Shown: in pieces, positions 1 to 10,650 of the stretch
Position numbering within the stretch: the stretch's first letter is position 1
Layout: the number at the start of each line of letters is the position of its first letter
Assembly: GCA_942159475.1 (NCBI GenBank)
Contig: OW804097.1
Span: 116,348,789-116,412,788, forward strand
Length of the DNA stretch: 64,000 nt
Source: Sthenelais limicola
Taxonomy: Eukaryota; Annelida; Polychaeta; Phyllodocida; Sigalionidae
Direction of reading: 5' to 3'
Notes under the pieces: generated by a model
Databases searched by the model: none
What the model was told of the DNA's origin: nothing
What the model saw: the letters and a program-made list of their open reading frames with translations, nothing else
Made by a program: the position numbers and the translations under genes

Positions 1-2
1 TA

Positions 3-1173
3 GATGCGTCCATCAACGCTTATATAAAACAGAACATGGTACTCGGCGAGACATGCCCCCATACACTCCCTACAGTGGACATGCTTGTACAGCGCATCGT
101 GAGTTCAACACCAACCAAGTATATATACACATTGGACCTTGAAAGAGCCTATAAAAACTTTAGGGCCTGCCCTAACGATTGGCCCTTACTCATGTTCGCC
201 TGGAAAGATGCATATTACCTAGATATAAGTCTACCGTTCGGCGCGCAGCAAAGTTCATTGCACATGCAACGAGTTGCAAGCGCGATCATGGACATTATGA
301 AAGCAGCAGGATACACAGGTTATATGTACCTAGACGACATGATGTGTTGGGAGGAGTCTAGGGAGCGAGCATGGGCCAGTTATCATCACGCAGTCACTAT
401 TATGAATAAGCTGGGTCTTCCCATCGCACACGATAAAACTCAAGTACCAAGCACGGAGGCAAGGTGGCTCTTATATCAATACAAGAGATCTCACACTCAA
501 GATGCCCGACGACAAGCTTAAAGAAATCATAGCGGAAGCAAAAGAATTCAAAAGAAAAAGAACAACCAACAAGAAGAATCTTCAATCCATTATTGGTAAA
601 ATTCTCCACCTCTCCAAGTGCGTGAACCCAGCAAAGGTTTTCGTTAGACGCCTACTGCAAGCACTTAGAGAACATAAGAGCCAGAGAATAACAGTCAGCG
701 AATCCATGCAGAGAGACCTCACGTGGGTCACCCAGTTCTCACAACAGTGGAACGGCACGAGCATGATCCCATCAAGACACATCACCATGACAATAGTGAT
801 GATCTACAGCGAAGGGATAGCTAAGGGATCAGATGGAAACAGAACTGTGATAATGGACTTGAAGAAAATTCAAGATATGAAGATCGACCACCTCGCTTAC
901 GCAGCCCCCACATTAGTGAACTCAATGTTACAGGAGCAACATACAGCTACCACAATTAGAATAGCCACAAACGACGCAAACACGAATGCCCTCCTCTCAC
1001 AAGGATCAAAGAAGGAGAAAGATATGACCGGCCCGCGGTCCATGTGGATGCTTCAAGCTATTAGATATGTTAGAATTGTATATGAAATTCAAGAACTCGA
1101 TCACATAAATTGCACTATAAGCAAAGCAGCGCAGCAAGTACCCTGCAGGCAGGCGCCGATAATTGAAATATGA
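3..1173 (+). pseudogene. Ngaro/DIRS-like reverse transcriptase and RNase H region, frameshifted and 5'-partial
   Basis: The reading frame is open from base 3 and enters mid-RT. Visible motifs are TVDMLVQRI, LDLERAYKNF (first catalytic Asp), SLPFGAQQSS and the polymerase box YLDD near 329-340. After the Trp codon at 465-467 the frame is lost: the homologous continuation (INTRDLTLK, 475-501, then MPDDKLKEII from 502) lies in another frame and runs to the stop at 1171-1173. The net change is loss of two bases or gain of one near 468-474. The downstream part has a Lys-rich RT thumb-like region and a weak RNase H-like region (TIRIATNDANTNALL). The stop overlaps the recombinase start as ATGA. RT copies element RNA to DNA; this copy cannot make a complete enzyme without frameshifting. 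Confidence 0.8.
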
Positions 1174-2180
1174 CTCCTCGATATTTTTCAGATAGCGAGC
1201 TCGTTCATTTGATGCAACAAGCAGAGATATCGCAACAACAAGCCCGCGCCCCCGGAACCATGGCTAACCATAGGACCGCCATAAGAGCATATATAGCATT
1301 TACACAACGCTACAACATCGATGCCGACAATATAACTGTGCCACAGGTATGCGCTTACGTTCAGTACCTGAGGACATTTCTGTCCAGTCCAAAGTCGGTG
1401 TGTAATTATATATCTGCCATTAGAGAACATTATAAAAGAAGACAACTAGTGCAACCAGCATTATCATCATATCGCTTGAAGCTGGCACTCGACGCGGCCA
1501 ACAGAGATAAAACACACGTCATACAACAGAAACTACCGATGACAGCCCAACAGATAGTCACCATTCTACGAGAGGCAGACAGATTCCCTGCACCAGCACA
1601 ATACAGACTGGCGGTTATCATCATGTATACTCTGGGTTTCCGCCAATCGGAGGTAGCCCCACATTCATACGCCCAGTTCAACCACACTAGACATATATGC
1701 AGATCAGACGTCAGCATACATGGCACCACACTAGTTATACAACAGAAGTGGTCTAAGAATCAACAGAAATACAACCAGCGTCGTACACTACAGATCCCGG
1801 CCACAGGTGACGCCAACTGCCCTGTCAGCGCATATAGACAGGCCTTAAAGGAGGCTCCGACGCGATACAACCGTCAACCACTGCTGGTCTATCCAGCGAC
1901 ATACAGACCAATCACCACCACTGACATCTCAGCACATTTTAAGTGGTCCATAAGGAACATGCAGCTCGACGACTCGCAGTACTCGCTGCACTCGATCAGA
2001 AGGACGGCCGCAACTCACGCTTTCAACCTTGGATTCCAAGAGAAAGAAATACAGAGCTTCGGGTCCTGGACCAGCTCCGCATACAAACTGTATATAACGA
2101 AGCAATCGGCCAGTAAGGTCACAGCAGCACTAGCTAAAAACATCACAGCATCCTCAACGAAGGTCCCGCCTCAAATATAA
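1170..2180 (+). CDS. Tyrosine recombinase of a Ngaro/DIRS-like retrotransposon (336 aa)
   Basis: A complete 336-residue open frame starting at the ATG that overlaps the preceding stop (ATGA, 1170-1173). Residues about 20-115 look like a SAM-like core-binding domain with an APGTMANHRTAIRAY segment. The catalytic set is present: Arg158 (FRQSE), a Lys in QQKWSK, His274-x-x-Arg277 (HSIRR), Trp300 in place of the second His, and Tyr308 eight residues after it. This matches the YR enzymes of the Ngaro/DIRS group, which integrate a circular DNA copy by a covalent Tyr-DNA intermediate in the nucleus. The frame is undamaged while the RT upstream is broken, so the enzyme could still be supplied in trans. 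It should not be read as a phage integrase: its context and downstream repeats are those of a eukaryotic retroelement. Confidence 0.88.
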   Translation: MTPRYFSDSELVHLMQQAEISQQQARAPGTMANHRTAIRAYIAFTQRYNIDADNITVPQVCAYVQYLRTFLSSPKSVCNYISAIREHYKRRQLVQPALSSYRLKLALDAANRDKTHVIQQKLPMTAQQIVTILREADRFPAPAQYRLAVIIMYTLGFRQSEVAPHSYAQFNHTRHICRSDVSIHGTTLVIQQKWSKNQQKYNQRRTLQIPATGDANCPVSAYRQALKEAPTRYNRQPLLVYPATYRPITTTDISAHFKWSIRNMQLDDSQYSLHSIRRTAATHAFNLGFQEKEIQSFGSWTSSAYKLYITKQSASKVTAALAKNITASSTKVPPQI

Positions 2181-2366
2181 CTAACCCATAGAGGCCTCCC
2201 AGGTCTATCAACCCATTTTACTGCAGGGTCTCACCCTCGCAACAAACTTTTACAAACTTTGGGGCTCACCCCTGGACTATAAGGTTCTGTCATAGCACAA
2301 ACCTATAACATACTCATGCCACTCGGCATTCACAATACAACTCAACCAACGCAATCTTGGGGTTTG
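2181..2366 (+). other. Non-coding 3' region of the Ngaro-like element
   Basis: Short spacer between the recombinase stop and the first split direct repeat. I see no open frame and no further repeat structure in it. Confidence 0.5.
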
Positions 2367-2560
2367 GCGACATGTTAAATATTCTAAAACAAATACCCTC
2401 CTTTATCAAACAAAACTAATTTACTCATATTTAATCCCTCTTCAATACTTCAAAAAATTTATTACTTAAATAAAATATGTCGTCGCCCAAGTCTGCTTCT
2501 TTATCATTTTATTCAATCAATTCTTACATTTTATCAATTCTTAATTTGGGTTACACGAAT
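2367..2560 (+). repeat. Split direct repeat B1 of the Ngaro-like element
   Basis: A 194-bp segment beginning GCGACATGTTAAAT and ending GGGTTACACGAAT. By eye it is identical to 2814-3007. In Ngaro elements this is the internal copy (B1) that precedes A2. Confidence 0.85.
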
Positions 2561-2813
2561 GTTGTTGGAATGGAGATTCATTCCTAGGCATTGGTGCTTC
2601 CCCCTAGTGTCGGTTCGCCTGGTGACTATTTCCCATACACCACCTCTTCTTCCTTCTTCTCCAAACCTACAAACTATCCACACCTTCCATATAGAAATTG
2701 ATCCCACCCACCCACTCCAATTAATACGGTCGCCAGCGCCCGCACACTACATATATTTAAACTATTTTATTACATATTATCCAATTTTACAATTGTGTAA
2801 CAGTAATTCCCTA
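2561..2813 (+). repeat. Presumed A2 repeat of the Ngaro-like element
   Basis: A 253-bp segment between the two B repeats, starting GTTGTTGGAATGG and ending CAGTAATTCCCTA. In the Ngaro layout it should be a copy of the A1 repeat at the left end of the element, which is outside this window, so the identification rests on architecture alone. Confidence 0.6.
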
Positions 2814-3007
2814 GCGACATGTTAAATATTCTAAAACAAATACCCTCCTTTATCAAACAAAACTAATTTACTCATATTTAATCCCTCTTCAATACTTCAA
2901 AAAATTTATTACTTAAATAAAATATGTCGTCGCCCAAGTCTGCTTCTTTATCATTTTATTCAATCAATTCTTACATTTTATCAATTCTTAATTTGGGTTA
3001 CACGAAT
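2814..3007 (+). repeat. Split direct repeat B2 (right terminus) of the Ngaro-like element
   Basis: The second 194-bp copy of 2367-2560. It marks the right end of the element. The next bases (TACATACGAATCAAG) belong to a different interspersed repeat. Confidence 0.85.
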
Positions 3008-3055
3008 TACATACGAATCAAGATTCAAAATGGCGGCTATACAAGTCCCCTATTA
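3008..3055 (-). repeat. Terminus of interspersed family D (TAATAGGGGACTTG end)
   Basis: Read on the minus strand this segment begins TAATAGGGGACTTGTATAGC and runs into a segment ending TTTTGAATCTTGATT. The same order occurs at 28477-28520 on the + strand. The Ngaro-like element therefore abuts, and probably landed in, a family D copy. Confidence 0.5.
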
Positions 3056-3189
3056 CACAAAGTACTATATTCATCACAACCTGAGGCCTTTTATAATAAA
3101 GTATTACATTACACTGATAGAGATCGATTCCAATAATCACAATACCTTGAACAAATTAATACTAATAATACTACCCAGGTTATCATTAA

Positions 3190-3300
3190 TTTTGGATTTG
3201 TTTTTTTGTCCAACATCGGATCTTTATTCATAAGACACTCATATATATCAATATATGGAAGACACATCGAAATAATCATTTGGAGGATACAATGATTGAA
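3190..3300 (-). mobile_element. 3' end of a LINE-type retroposon, minus strand
   Basis: The + strand shows a T-run followed by GTCCAACATCGGATCTTTATT. On the minus strand this is an AATAAAGATCCGATGTTGG terminus plus a short poly-A tail. The same terminus ends the LINE at 59031-59737 and occurs near 34015 and 63556. The upstream limit is not visible. Confidence 0.5.
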
Positions 3301-3715
3301 AAAAGAGAAAATATTCTTGGCTTATTGCATTAAAATTTAAACTAACCAATTTGGGCTTTTGTCGTCATATTCATATCGCAAAGTTTTACATGGACTTTTG
3401 ACTTTCTGTATTTTTGGAATTGTTAATAGAATACAAGTATGAATGCCTTACAGCCTGCAACTGGCGTGGCGTGTGTTGATTGTAAAATATTCTATTTATA
3501 GTCATTATTTAAGGCGGAAAGCCTCTGCTTTAATTGCCTATTAATATTCACCCTATAAGCGGATTTAATTAAGGTTCTAATCTGAGGTATTCGATGAAAT
3601 ATTGTGCAATGAGACTTTTTATTTAACTGATTAAAAAGGGATCAAATAAGAGCCAATATTTTCTTCATTTCTAACCTATATCTAATCTATATTTAATCAA
3701 CTTATAAATACCGAA
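3301..3715. other. AT-rich stretch without recognisable gene
   Basis: No credible open frame, splice structure or known repeat end was seen. Confidence 0.4.
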
Positions 3716-4170
3716 TATGAACACCTTTCTCACCCGTTCTGCTCCTCTCCCTCCCCCTGTCCCTACCCTTGTCCATCCTCTTGTCCCCCCCCCCCTCTCC
3801 TCCCCCTCTCCCTCCTCCCTCTCCATCCCCCTTCTCTCCTCCCTCTCTCTCCTCCCTGTCCCTCCCTCCTCCCTCTCTGTCCTCCATGTCCCTCCCCTTC
3901 TCCCCCCTCTCCCCCCTCTCCCCCCTCTCCCTCCCCTCTCTCTCCTCTCTCTCCCTCCCCCTCTTTCCTCCTCTCTGTCCCCCCATTCTCCCTCTCTCCC
4001 GCTCTCCCTCCCTCTCTCTCCCCCTACCTCTCTCTCTCCCTCTCTCTCTCCCACTCTCTCTCTCTTCCTCTCTCTGGATGGAGTGTGGCATTTTCACCTC
4101 GTCCCCCCCCTTCCCTTTCTCCCCCCCCCCTGCCCACGGCCCTCCCCCCCCCCCCTGCCCACACACCCCT
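3716..4170. repeat. Pyrimidine-rich low-complexity tract
   Basis: About 450 bp almost purely C and T on the + strand, mostly CTCTCC/CCTCTCTC variants with C-runs at both ends. Long open frames here on both strands are artefacts of composition. Such tracts can adopt triplex (H-DNA) structures; that is general knowledge, not shown here. Confidence 0.9.
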
Positions 4171-4827
4171 CCACTCTCCCCTCAGGCAAACTATAACGCT
4201 CAGGGTTAACCTAATCGCGTGGGGGAGAGTAGCGAACATAAGAAGCGAACATGAGACCAGATGGACGAATTAAAGACAACAATTCTTCATTAGGATTCCA
4301 TTCCACGGGGCCGCCCGGCAGCGCGGGTAAAATTCCCAAATGTCGTCTGCTCTAATTTACAAAAGTCGGTTGCCTTTCTTGCCCTCAGCTGAGGCTGGGC
4401 CTGAAGCTATATCCAGATAAAGCTGGGGCCCACCTAAATACTAATATAATATTATAGAATGTGATGTGTTACAGTAGTAGAGTTATAGGTCTAGATAGAC
4501 ACAGCGGTGGGCGGAAGACCATGGTTATTCTGTATTGGATTATCATCTGTGAGCCCATATCTCAATGTTAATGTCTTCAATTGATTATTAGAACTTCATT
4601 GTACAATGTACTTGTTTGTTGATAACTCAACTGTCGTTATTACAGAAGATGTGCTGTATAGAAATACTAAATAAAAAAAATCACTTGTGATGTGTTTCAG
4701 GAAAATGAGTAACCAGTCGCAAAAATGATATTTTTCAAAGTTCAAAGGGATTTATTCACAAGATCTCTTCATTGGAATGTTCACATTTTCATTGTTTTGG
4801 GGGAGTTTAGCGCTTTGACATCACGCC
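4171..4827. other. Intergenic stretch, nothing recognised
   Basis: Single-copy-looking sequence with no credible coding frame and no repeat shared with the rest of the window that I could find. Confidence 0.4.
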
Positions 4828-4932
4828 ATGTCCTGATGGGATTATAATGGTATTTTGCAGTGCAGAGCAAGCAAGAGGCATTTCCCCACTTTGAACAGGG
4901 ACTCTCTTAACTTTGAGCCTAGACTGACAGGT
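4828..4932 (-). repeat. Fragment of inverted-repeat family B
   Basis: Contains GGGATTATAATGGTATTTTG and GGGACTCTCTTAACTTTGAG followed by CCTAGACTG, which match the minus-strand reading of the complete family B copy at 12119-12318. Confidence 0.6.
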
Positions 4933-5535
4933 TGAAAATGAACAGACCATAAAATTACATTTTTTTTACGGAAATTTAACCGAGAACCCAGCTTTAATAT
5001 CGTTTTCCGCCGGGGGTGGCGGCAGGATTAGGGGCTATAGAATATCAACAATGGTCTTTTGTACAGACACCAGAGTAGAGAGAGAGAAAGAGGAACCCTC
5101 ACTGGGGGATTGTTTACACCCGAAATTGTAGGGGGCGCTCATCAAATTAGCTCTTGGAAAATTACTATTCGTCACGTGACACTTGCTGGTTTTAAATTTC
5201 TTTAAAGGAAATTGGAATACATTTGTTAGAATTTGGGGAAACGCGTCAGTGGGGTGCAAACACAAATAAGTGTTGGGCTGAATGGATTGGTTAGCGAAAT
5301 AGGCTCAGTGTGCGACGTGGGAAATAAAGTCGTTTTGTGTTTTGTTCAAGTGAGAAAAATGGGAGAAATGCAATCACGGCTGAAATTGCGGCCTTAATTA
5401 TGGTTGAAATTAAATTGGAATATGTTAGAATATATTATTTGAATCATGGGGAGGTGTTGGGTGTACAATTTGACATTTCAATGAATCCTAAAAAAAATGA
5501 AATTAATTTAATTAACTCTTCTCAAAATAGGATCA
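4933..5535. other. Intergenic stretch, nothing recognised
   Basis: AT-rich, with no supported coding frame or repeat match seen. Confidence 0.4.
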
Positions 5536-5539
5536 GTGT

Positions 5540-5765
5540 GTCTGTTGGGTGGGGGAGGGGGGAGGGGTAGCAGGGAAAGGGAGAGAGAGGGGTAGGGGTG
5601 GGGTGGGGACAGTGAGAGAGAGAGAGGAGAGACAGGAAGAGGGAGAAGAGATCGAGGGAGGAAAGAGTGAGAAGAGAGAGGAGAAAGAGAGAAGAGGGAG
5701 GAGAAAGAGAGAGAGACAGACAGAGGAGAAAGAGAGGGACAGAGGCAGATGAACACAGACAGACA
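5540..5765. repeat. Purine-rich low-complexity tract
   Basis: About 220 bp of GAGAGA/GGGAGA-type sequence on the + strand. It is the only one of the large homopurine-homopyrimidine tracts in the window with purines on the + strand. Confidence 0.85.
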
Positions 5766-5936
5766 AGAATAAATAAGAGTGAGACAGACATTCATAACAA
5801 CAAATATTCCGAATATTTGAATTCGTCTACAAATAATCGTTCAGGAACTTGGGATAATTCACACATTATCGTGTTGATCTGAGCTACCGCTATGTATAAT
5901 AGCCTATAAAATTCAGGACATGACCATAAACTAAGT

Positions 5937-6168
5937 GGGTGAAGTCGCTAGAAAATGTACAATTCACCTTCACCAATCTTCTCAAATAACCCACATTTCA
6001 GACGAAAAAAGTTCAAAAACAGTTCAACCTAACCAAACCGATTGCTAGAATCAATGCAATGCCAAATATAATCGAATTTACCCAGTATTGACCAAATTTC
6101 AGCCTAATTTAGCAGAATTTACTAAATGTATACAGCTGCCAATTGTACATTTTCTGAAAATCTGACCC
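5937..6168 (+). mobile_element. MITE family A copy
   Basis: Begins with the variant end GGGTGAAGTCG..AGAAAATGTACAATT and finishes with AATTGTACATTTTCTGAAAA then TCTGACCC. The body carries the family landmarks CACCTTCACCAATC, AACCTAACCAAAC and TTTAGCAGAATTTACTAAA. It has no coding capacity. Confidence 0.8.
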
Positions 6169-6759
6169 CACGTAGTTTCAACTACCAGCAGGCCCTCGCT
6201 GTAAACAAGCTCCGGCCTAAATAGATTTTTATCCTTCATCACCGCCATTATAAAACACAAAGCCATAAAATTAAATTCTGGTTCCATCAAAAGCAGCGCC
6301 GAGGGGGGTATAGTGGCCTAGAGCGCTAGATTGACCTCCCAGCCGTTTTAAATTAAAAGCCTTTTTATTCAAGGCCGGGGGAATAATTGCCATTTTATAC
6401 ATAATACCAGGCTATAAAACTTGATAAAGTATTAATAAGGTTTTCCCAGGCATTTCGTGTAAGTTTGTGGGAGGTGTCATTATTCTCTTTATGGATATAT
6501 TATGTGATGAGTTGAACTTAAAGAAAAGAATATTTTTCAAATTGTGTGATTTTGTTATAACTCATTGTGTCTTACTATATTAATGTACCTACAGTTACTG
6601 ATTAACACCAAGGTTATACCATCACTCTGTATATCTGTACCAGGAATAAATACATCTTTAAACTTCAATACTTCGTTACCTTTTGTGTTACACTAGTTGT
6701 AACAATTTCTTTGTAAAAATGTTCTCATTTTGGGGACGCTTCACGTTGTATGAATACAT
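6169..6759. other. Intergenic stretch, nothing recognised
   Basis: AT-rich with no credible gene. It separates two oppositely oriented family A elements. Confidence 0.4.
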
Positions 6760-6969
6760 GGGTCAGATTTTCAGAAAATGTACAATTGGCAGCTGTATAC
6801 ATTTACTTGTAAATTCTGCTAAATTAGGCTGCAATTTGGTCAATACTAGGTCAATTCGAGTATATTCGGCATTGCATTGATTGTATTTTGAACTTTATTT
6901 TCGTCTGAAATTTGGGTTATTTGAGAAGATTGGCGAAGTTAAATTGTACATTTTCTAAAAATCTGACCC
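6760..6969 (-). mobile_element. MITE family A copy, inverted
   Basis: Starts GGGTCAGATTTTCAGAAAAT and continues into the TTGGCAGCTG end; finishes GAATTGTACATTTTCTAAAA then ATCTGACCC. It is flanked by ATAC/TATAT sequence. Orientation is opposite to 5937-6168. Confidence 0.8.
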
Positions 6970-7214
6970 ATATATGTACCAAATTTTAAGACAGTGTGTT
7001 GAATATATTCTCGCGTTTCAAAGGTATTCAGTCATCCTATGGAGTATATTTAGCTACTTTACTAGTAATTGTCCATCCAGAAATATTGCAAACTTTCCTA
7101 ATCAAATATAAAATAAACAAAAATACTTTATATTTCCTAAACGCAACTCGTGCAATATTCACGCTCTTTCAACCAGAGCAATGCGTGTGTGATAAATAAT
7201 AATATTGTCAGAAA

Positions 7215-7440
7215 AGATTGCCAGAAAATGCACAATTGGCAGCTCTACACAATTATTAAAATATGATAAAATTAGGTTCAAAAAAGATAAATAACAGGTA
7301 TATCTAAGTATATTTTGTATTATGTTGTTTTAAGATATCTGTTCTGCTATATTAAAGTGTATTTTGAAGTTTATTTATGTCTTAAATTTGGGTTATTTCA
7401 GAGGATTGGTGAAGGTGAATTGTACATTTTCTGACGACTT
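7215..7440 (-). mobile_element. MITE family A copy, first of a head-to-head pair
   Basis: Starts at CCAGAAAATGCACAATTGGC and ends GTGAATTGTACATTTTCTGA then CGACTT, directly against the next copy. Confidence 0.7.
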
Positions 7441-7664
7441 TCAGAAAATGTACAATTCACCTTCACCAATCCTCTCAAATAACCCAAATTTAAGACGAAA
7501 ATCAAGTTCAAATACAGTTTAACATAACACAAACAGATTGCTAGAATCAATGCAATGCCGAATATACTCGAATTTACCTAGTATTGACCAAATTGCAGCC
7601 TAGTTTAGCAGAATTTACTAAATGTGTGCAGCTGCCAATTGTACATTTTCTGAAAATCTGACCC
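7441..7664 (+). mobile_element. MITE family A copy, second of a head-to-head pair
   Basis: Begins TCAGAAAATGTACAATTCAC directly after the preceding copy and ends TTGTACATTTTCTGAAAATC then TGACCC, followed by ATATAT. Confidence 0.75.
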
Positions 7665-7892
7665 ATATATACAGCTAGAGATGTGTCAACATTTGACCAC
7701 TAGGCACACCATAGACTTGTTATTGATCACGTTACTGGATGGTGGGACCGACGTGAACCCGCTTATTATTGGTTCCCATATTTACATGCTAATCCTGCTG
7801 TAAGGTACAATAGTCTAGTCAATAATATGATTGCATTTTAGCCTGCCTATTGACGCGTGGGAGATCCATGTTTATACAGTTACACATGCAAT

Positions 7893-8094
7893 GAGTCTAG
7901 GTCCAAAGTTGAGAGAGTCCCTTCAAACGGAGGGAAAGGCTTCCGCCTCAAAACGCAAAGTGCCATTATAATTCCATTAAGACCGCAAAATGTCATTATA
8001 ATTCCATTAGAACGCCGAGTCCGAGTCCAGAAAAACGATTAGCGAAATACGCTGACATACCATTCTTACCTGATCTGAGGGTTTGGGCCTAGAG
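7893..8094 (+). mobile_element. Inverted-repeat family B element (about 200 bp)
   Basis: Bounded by AGTCTAGGTCCAAAG and TTTGGGCCTAGAG, which are inverted copies of each other. The interior has the landmarks GAGAGAGTCCCTTCAAACGG, CCATTATAATTCCATTA (twice) and CCATTCTTACCTGATCTGAG. It is a non-coding MITE-like element. Comparable complete copies lie at 12119, 15139 and 25087. Confidence 0.65.
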
Positions 8095-8112
8095 TGCAAT
8101 AACATATCAGTG

Positions 8113-8322
8113 TAGGCTCAGAGTCGAGAGAGTCCCTTCAAACTGAGGGAAAGCGTCTCCACTCAGACTCAGAGTTGAAAGAATCCCTTCAAACTGAGGA
8201 AATGCCTCTCCAGTTTAGGATCAGAGTTGAGAGTACTTCCAAACTGAGGGAAAGCCTCTCATGCCTAGGCTCAGAGTTGAGAGTATACCTCCAGACTCAG
8301 GGAAAGCCTCTCCAGTCTAGCA
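8113..8322. repeat. Tandem array of a family B module
   Basis: Four imperfect units of about 50-60 bp, each with a CTCAGAGTTGAGAG core, AAACTGAGGGAAAG and CCTCTCC, leading back to a CTAGGCTCAGAG junction. The units resemble one end of family B, so the array probably arose by expansion of that end. Confidence 0.7.
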
Positions 8323-8800
8323 CGAAAACACGCCCTAACCTATCCAGAAAACCATTTAAAAGTGCATTTAAAATAGTTCATCATTTTCATAACGGTTTTC
8401 CTACAAAGTAATGACAAAAATATGTATGTTCCTATACCCTTTTGTCGAACCCAACCAATACAAGTGACGAATACAAAATATTTGAAATGAATTGACGAAA
8501 ATACCCCCTCCCGCTCCTTATTTTACATCTACTATATTCTAGAAACACACTTATTTCTTTGGCCTAGCTACGAAATGGACACTAGCCCAGATAATGACCA
8601 CCTCACACCCCCTTGCTGAGATATGAACACCAAGGTGCAGACAGACAATCCCTGATAGACAAACAGCTGTTGTGGTATTGTTACATAGCCATATATTGTC
8701 ACATGGTATTGTTACATAGCTCTAGTACATTGTCACATAGTCCCATTGTTCTCCCTACACAAGTAAAGCTGCATTCTCAGCTATTACGACAAACAAAATC
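8323..8800. other. Intergenic stretch, nothing recognised
   Basis: No supported gene. It contains a short local repetition of TGTTACATAG / TTGTCACATAG motifs near 8680-8740. Confidence 0.4.
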
Positions 8801-8804
8801 TTAC

Positions 8805-9005
8805 CGACTTTACTCATATTATGACTTATAAAGACTGTATTCATCAATATTCTGCTGCTCTTATATGTTTATACAAGTGTTATACTCATATTATGACTAT
8901 ATCAATATTCTGCTGCTGTTATATGTTTGTACAAGTGTTACTCATATTATGACTTATAGGACTGGATTTATCAATATTCTGCTGCTGTTATATGTTTATA
9001 CAATA
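8805..9005. repeat. Minisatellite of roughly 65-75-bp units
   Basis: Three to four tandem units containing CTCATATTATGACTTATA, TCAATATTCTGCTGCTGTTA and TATGTTTATACAAGTGTTA. A diverged version of the same unit recurs at about 23465-23690. Confidence 0.75.
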
Positions 9006-9009
9006 ATTG

Positions 9010-9460
9010 ATGTAGAATTGGTAGAGCAAAAACAGCCGCTAGTGAGCGATAATAAGGGAAGTCATGATACGAATTGATTCGGGCAGGTCCTCCAAATACG
9101 ACAAAGGACGTTTATAAAACCCTATCGCAAAAATAACTGGTCGAAATCCCCCCAAATTCTGGTCAAATGACTTATAGATAAATAGGAAAGCAACTGAACG
9201 AAAAATAGAACATCTTGCGTTCTTCACCAACGTTATAGTTATTAGTTGAGAGTGCAACTTTAACAAATGCTTCCTCTAGGCCTATACAATGTAATGCCCA
9301 TTATTGGCATTATATTCCTTTTTTACATTTTTCACCAGGACCAGATCACCGCAATGCTGGTCTTCCTCTAGTACCTGGGATGGGCCATTGAGATTATTCA
9401 GGTCGATGACAATGGCAAGACCTCTTTATGTATACTGTTCATGTATTACAGCAATACTTC
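9010..9460. other. Intergenic stretch, nothing recognised
   Basis: No supported gene or repeat end seen. Confidence 0.4.
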
Positions 9461-9464
9461 TGTT

Positions 9465-10215
9465 ACCCCCCCCCCCCCCCTCCCCCGGCCACTCCCCGCC
9501 CCCGCCCTATACCACTTCCACTTCCCGCTAATGAACACAGACAAGTGCACCGCTGAGGATTAACTTGCTGCATACAATTACACTATTAGACCAAGGCTTT
9601 GGGATTAGCCCCCCCCCCCCCACTCCCCTGTCTCCCGATGTCTCCCCCACCTCTCTCTATACCTCTCTCTATATCTACTTCTCTCCTCTCTCCCTGTCTG
9701 TCCTTTTCTCCCTCTCTCTCTCCCCTCTCTCATGACTCTCCATGTCTGTCTTCTTTCTCCCTCTCTCTCCCTCTCTCCCTCTCTCTCCCTTCTCTGCCTT
9801 CTCTGCCTCTGTCTCTCCTTTCTGTCTCTCCCTCTGGTCCCCCTCTTTCTCCTTCTGTCTCCTTTCCCTCCCTCACCTCTCTTTCTCTCATTCTCCCTCT
9901 GTGTTTTAGCTGTGTTTCCTCTCTCTCCCTCTTCTCTCTACTTCTTTCCTCTCTACCTCCGCTGTCTCTCTTCTCCCTATCCCTATCTATTATCTCTCTC
10001 TCTCTCTCTTGTCTCCCTCTCTGTCTCTCTCTCTTGTCTATCTCTGTCTCTTTCTCTCCCATCTCTGTCTCCATCCCTCCCGCTCCCCTCTCTCCCTCTT
10101 TCTCTCCCATCTCTTCTCCCGTCCCTCCCCCTCCCTCTCCCTCTCTTTCTCTCTCTCCCTCTCTCTCTCTCCCTCTCTGCCCCCCCCCCCCCCGCCCTCT
10201 CCACATCTCTCCTCT
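9465..10215. repeat. Long pyrimidine-rich low-complexity region
   Basis: C-runs at 9466-9480 and 9610-9620, then about 570 bp of CTCTCC/TCTCTC sequence to a second C-run near 10182-10194. This is the longest such tract in the window. Open frames across it on either strand are compositional. Confidence 0.9.
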
Positions 10216-10560
10216 ATAGTGTTGTTGTCCCTGTAACTGCCGCACGTGCTGTCGTGCCCACTCTTCTCCTTATAGATTAGACCATGGGAGATTAATTATA
10301 AATCCTCTCACTCATTGACAACCTATTTATTGCACATTTGCATATAACCCAATGCGCATGTCTAAGAACATGAATAGGAGGATTATGGGATTGTTTGAGT
10401 CACTTCCTGCCATGCGGCCCATTGTTAGAACCGGGGATAACGTTAGCTTCTGTTGAAATAAAAGACTGTGTCCTCAGGCGAATTTAATTAAATACAAACT
10501 GAAAGAAATACCTGCATCATAATAAAGCTGGGCTTATAATGGCTTAGGGCGTCAAAGAGT

Positions 10561-10650
10561 GTAACAATTCCCCTTCACCAATCTTCTCAAATAACCTCAA
10601 GTTTAAGACTAGAAATAGTTCAAAATACAGTTCATCATAACCGAAATTTA
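10561..10650 (+). mobile_element. MITE family A fragment
   Basis: Only the left part is present: CCCCTTCACCAATCTTCTCA and CAAAATACAGTTCATCATAA; the right end is missing. Confidence 0.55.

Larger units (their letters stand above)
1..3007 (+). mobile_element. Ngaro/DIRS-like tyrosine-recombinase retrotransposon, 5' part outside the window
   Basis: Order on the + strand: reverse transcriptase, RNase H-like region, tyrosine recombinase, then two identical 194-bp direct repeats separated by 253 bp. This is the right-hand end expected for the Ngaro group (A1 - ORFs - B1 A2 B2), which uses a tyrosine recombinase in place of a DDE integrase. No methyltransferase domain is seen, which argues for Ngaro rather than DIRS1 proper. 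The A1 repeat and any gag ORF lie left of base 1. The right end is put at 3007, where the second repeat stops; beyond it is the end of another repeat family (D). The copy is damaged (frameshift in RT) but its recombinase is open. Confidence 0.85.

Noticed and set aside
1170..2180. Phage or bacterial integrase, hence possible bacterial contamination
   Set aside because: The Ngaro/DIRS context (YLDD RT upstream, split repeats downstream) and eukaryotic gene structure in the same window explain it.
3671..4273. Several overlapping 70-160-codon frames on both strands
   Set aside because: They are products of the CT/GA-rich tract: translations are almost only Pro/Leu/Ser or Arg/Glu/Gly. The same applies at 5508-5795, 9599-10280, 28047-28392 and 30593-31155.
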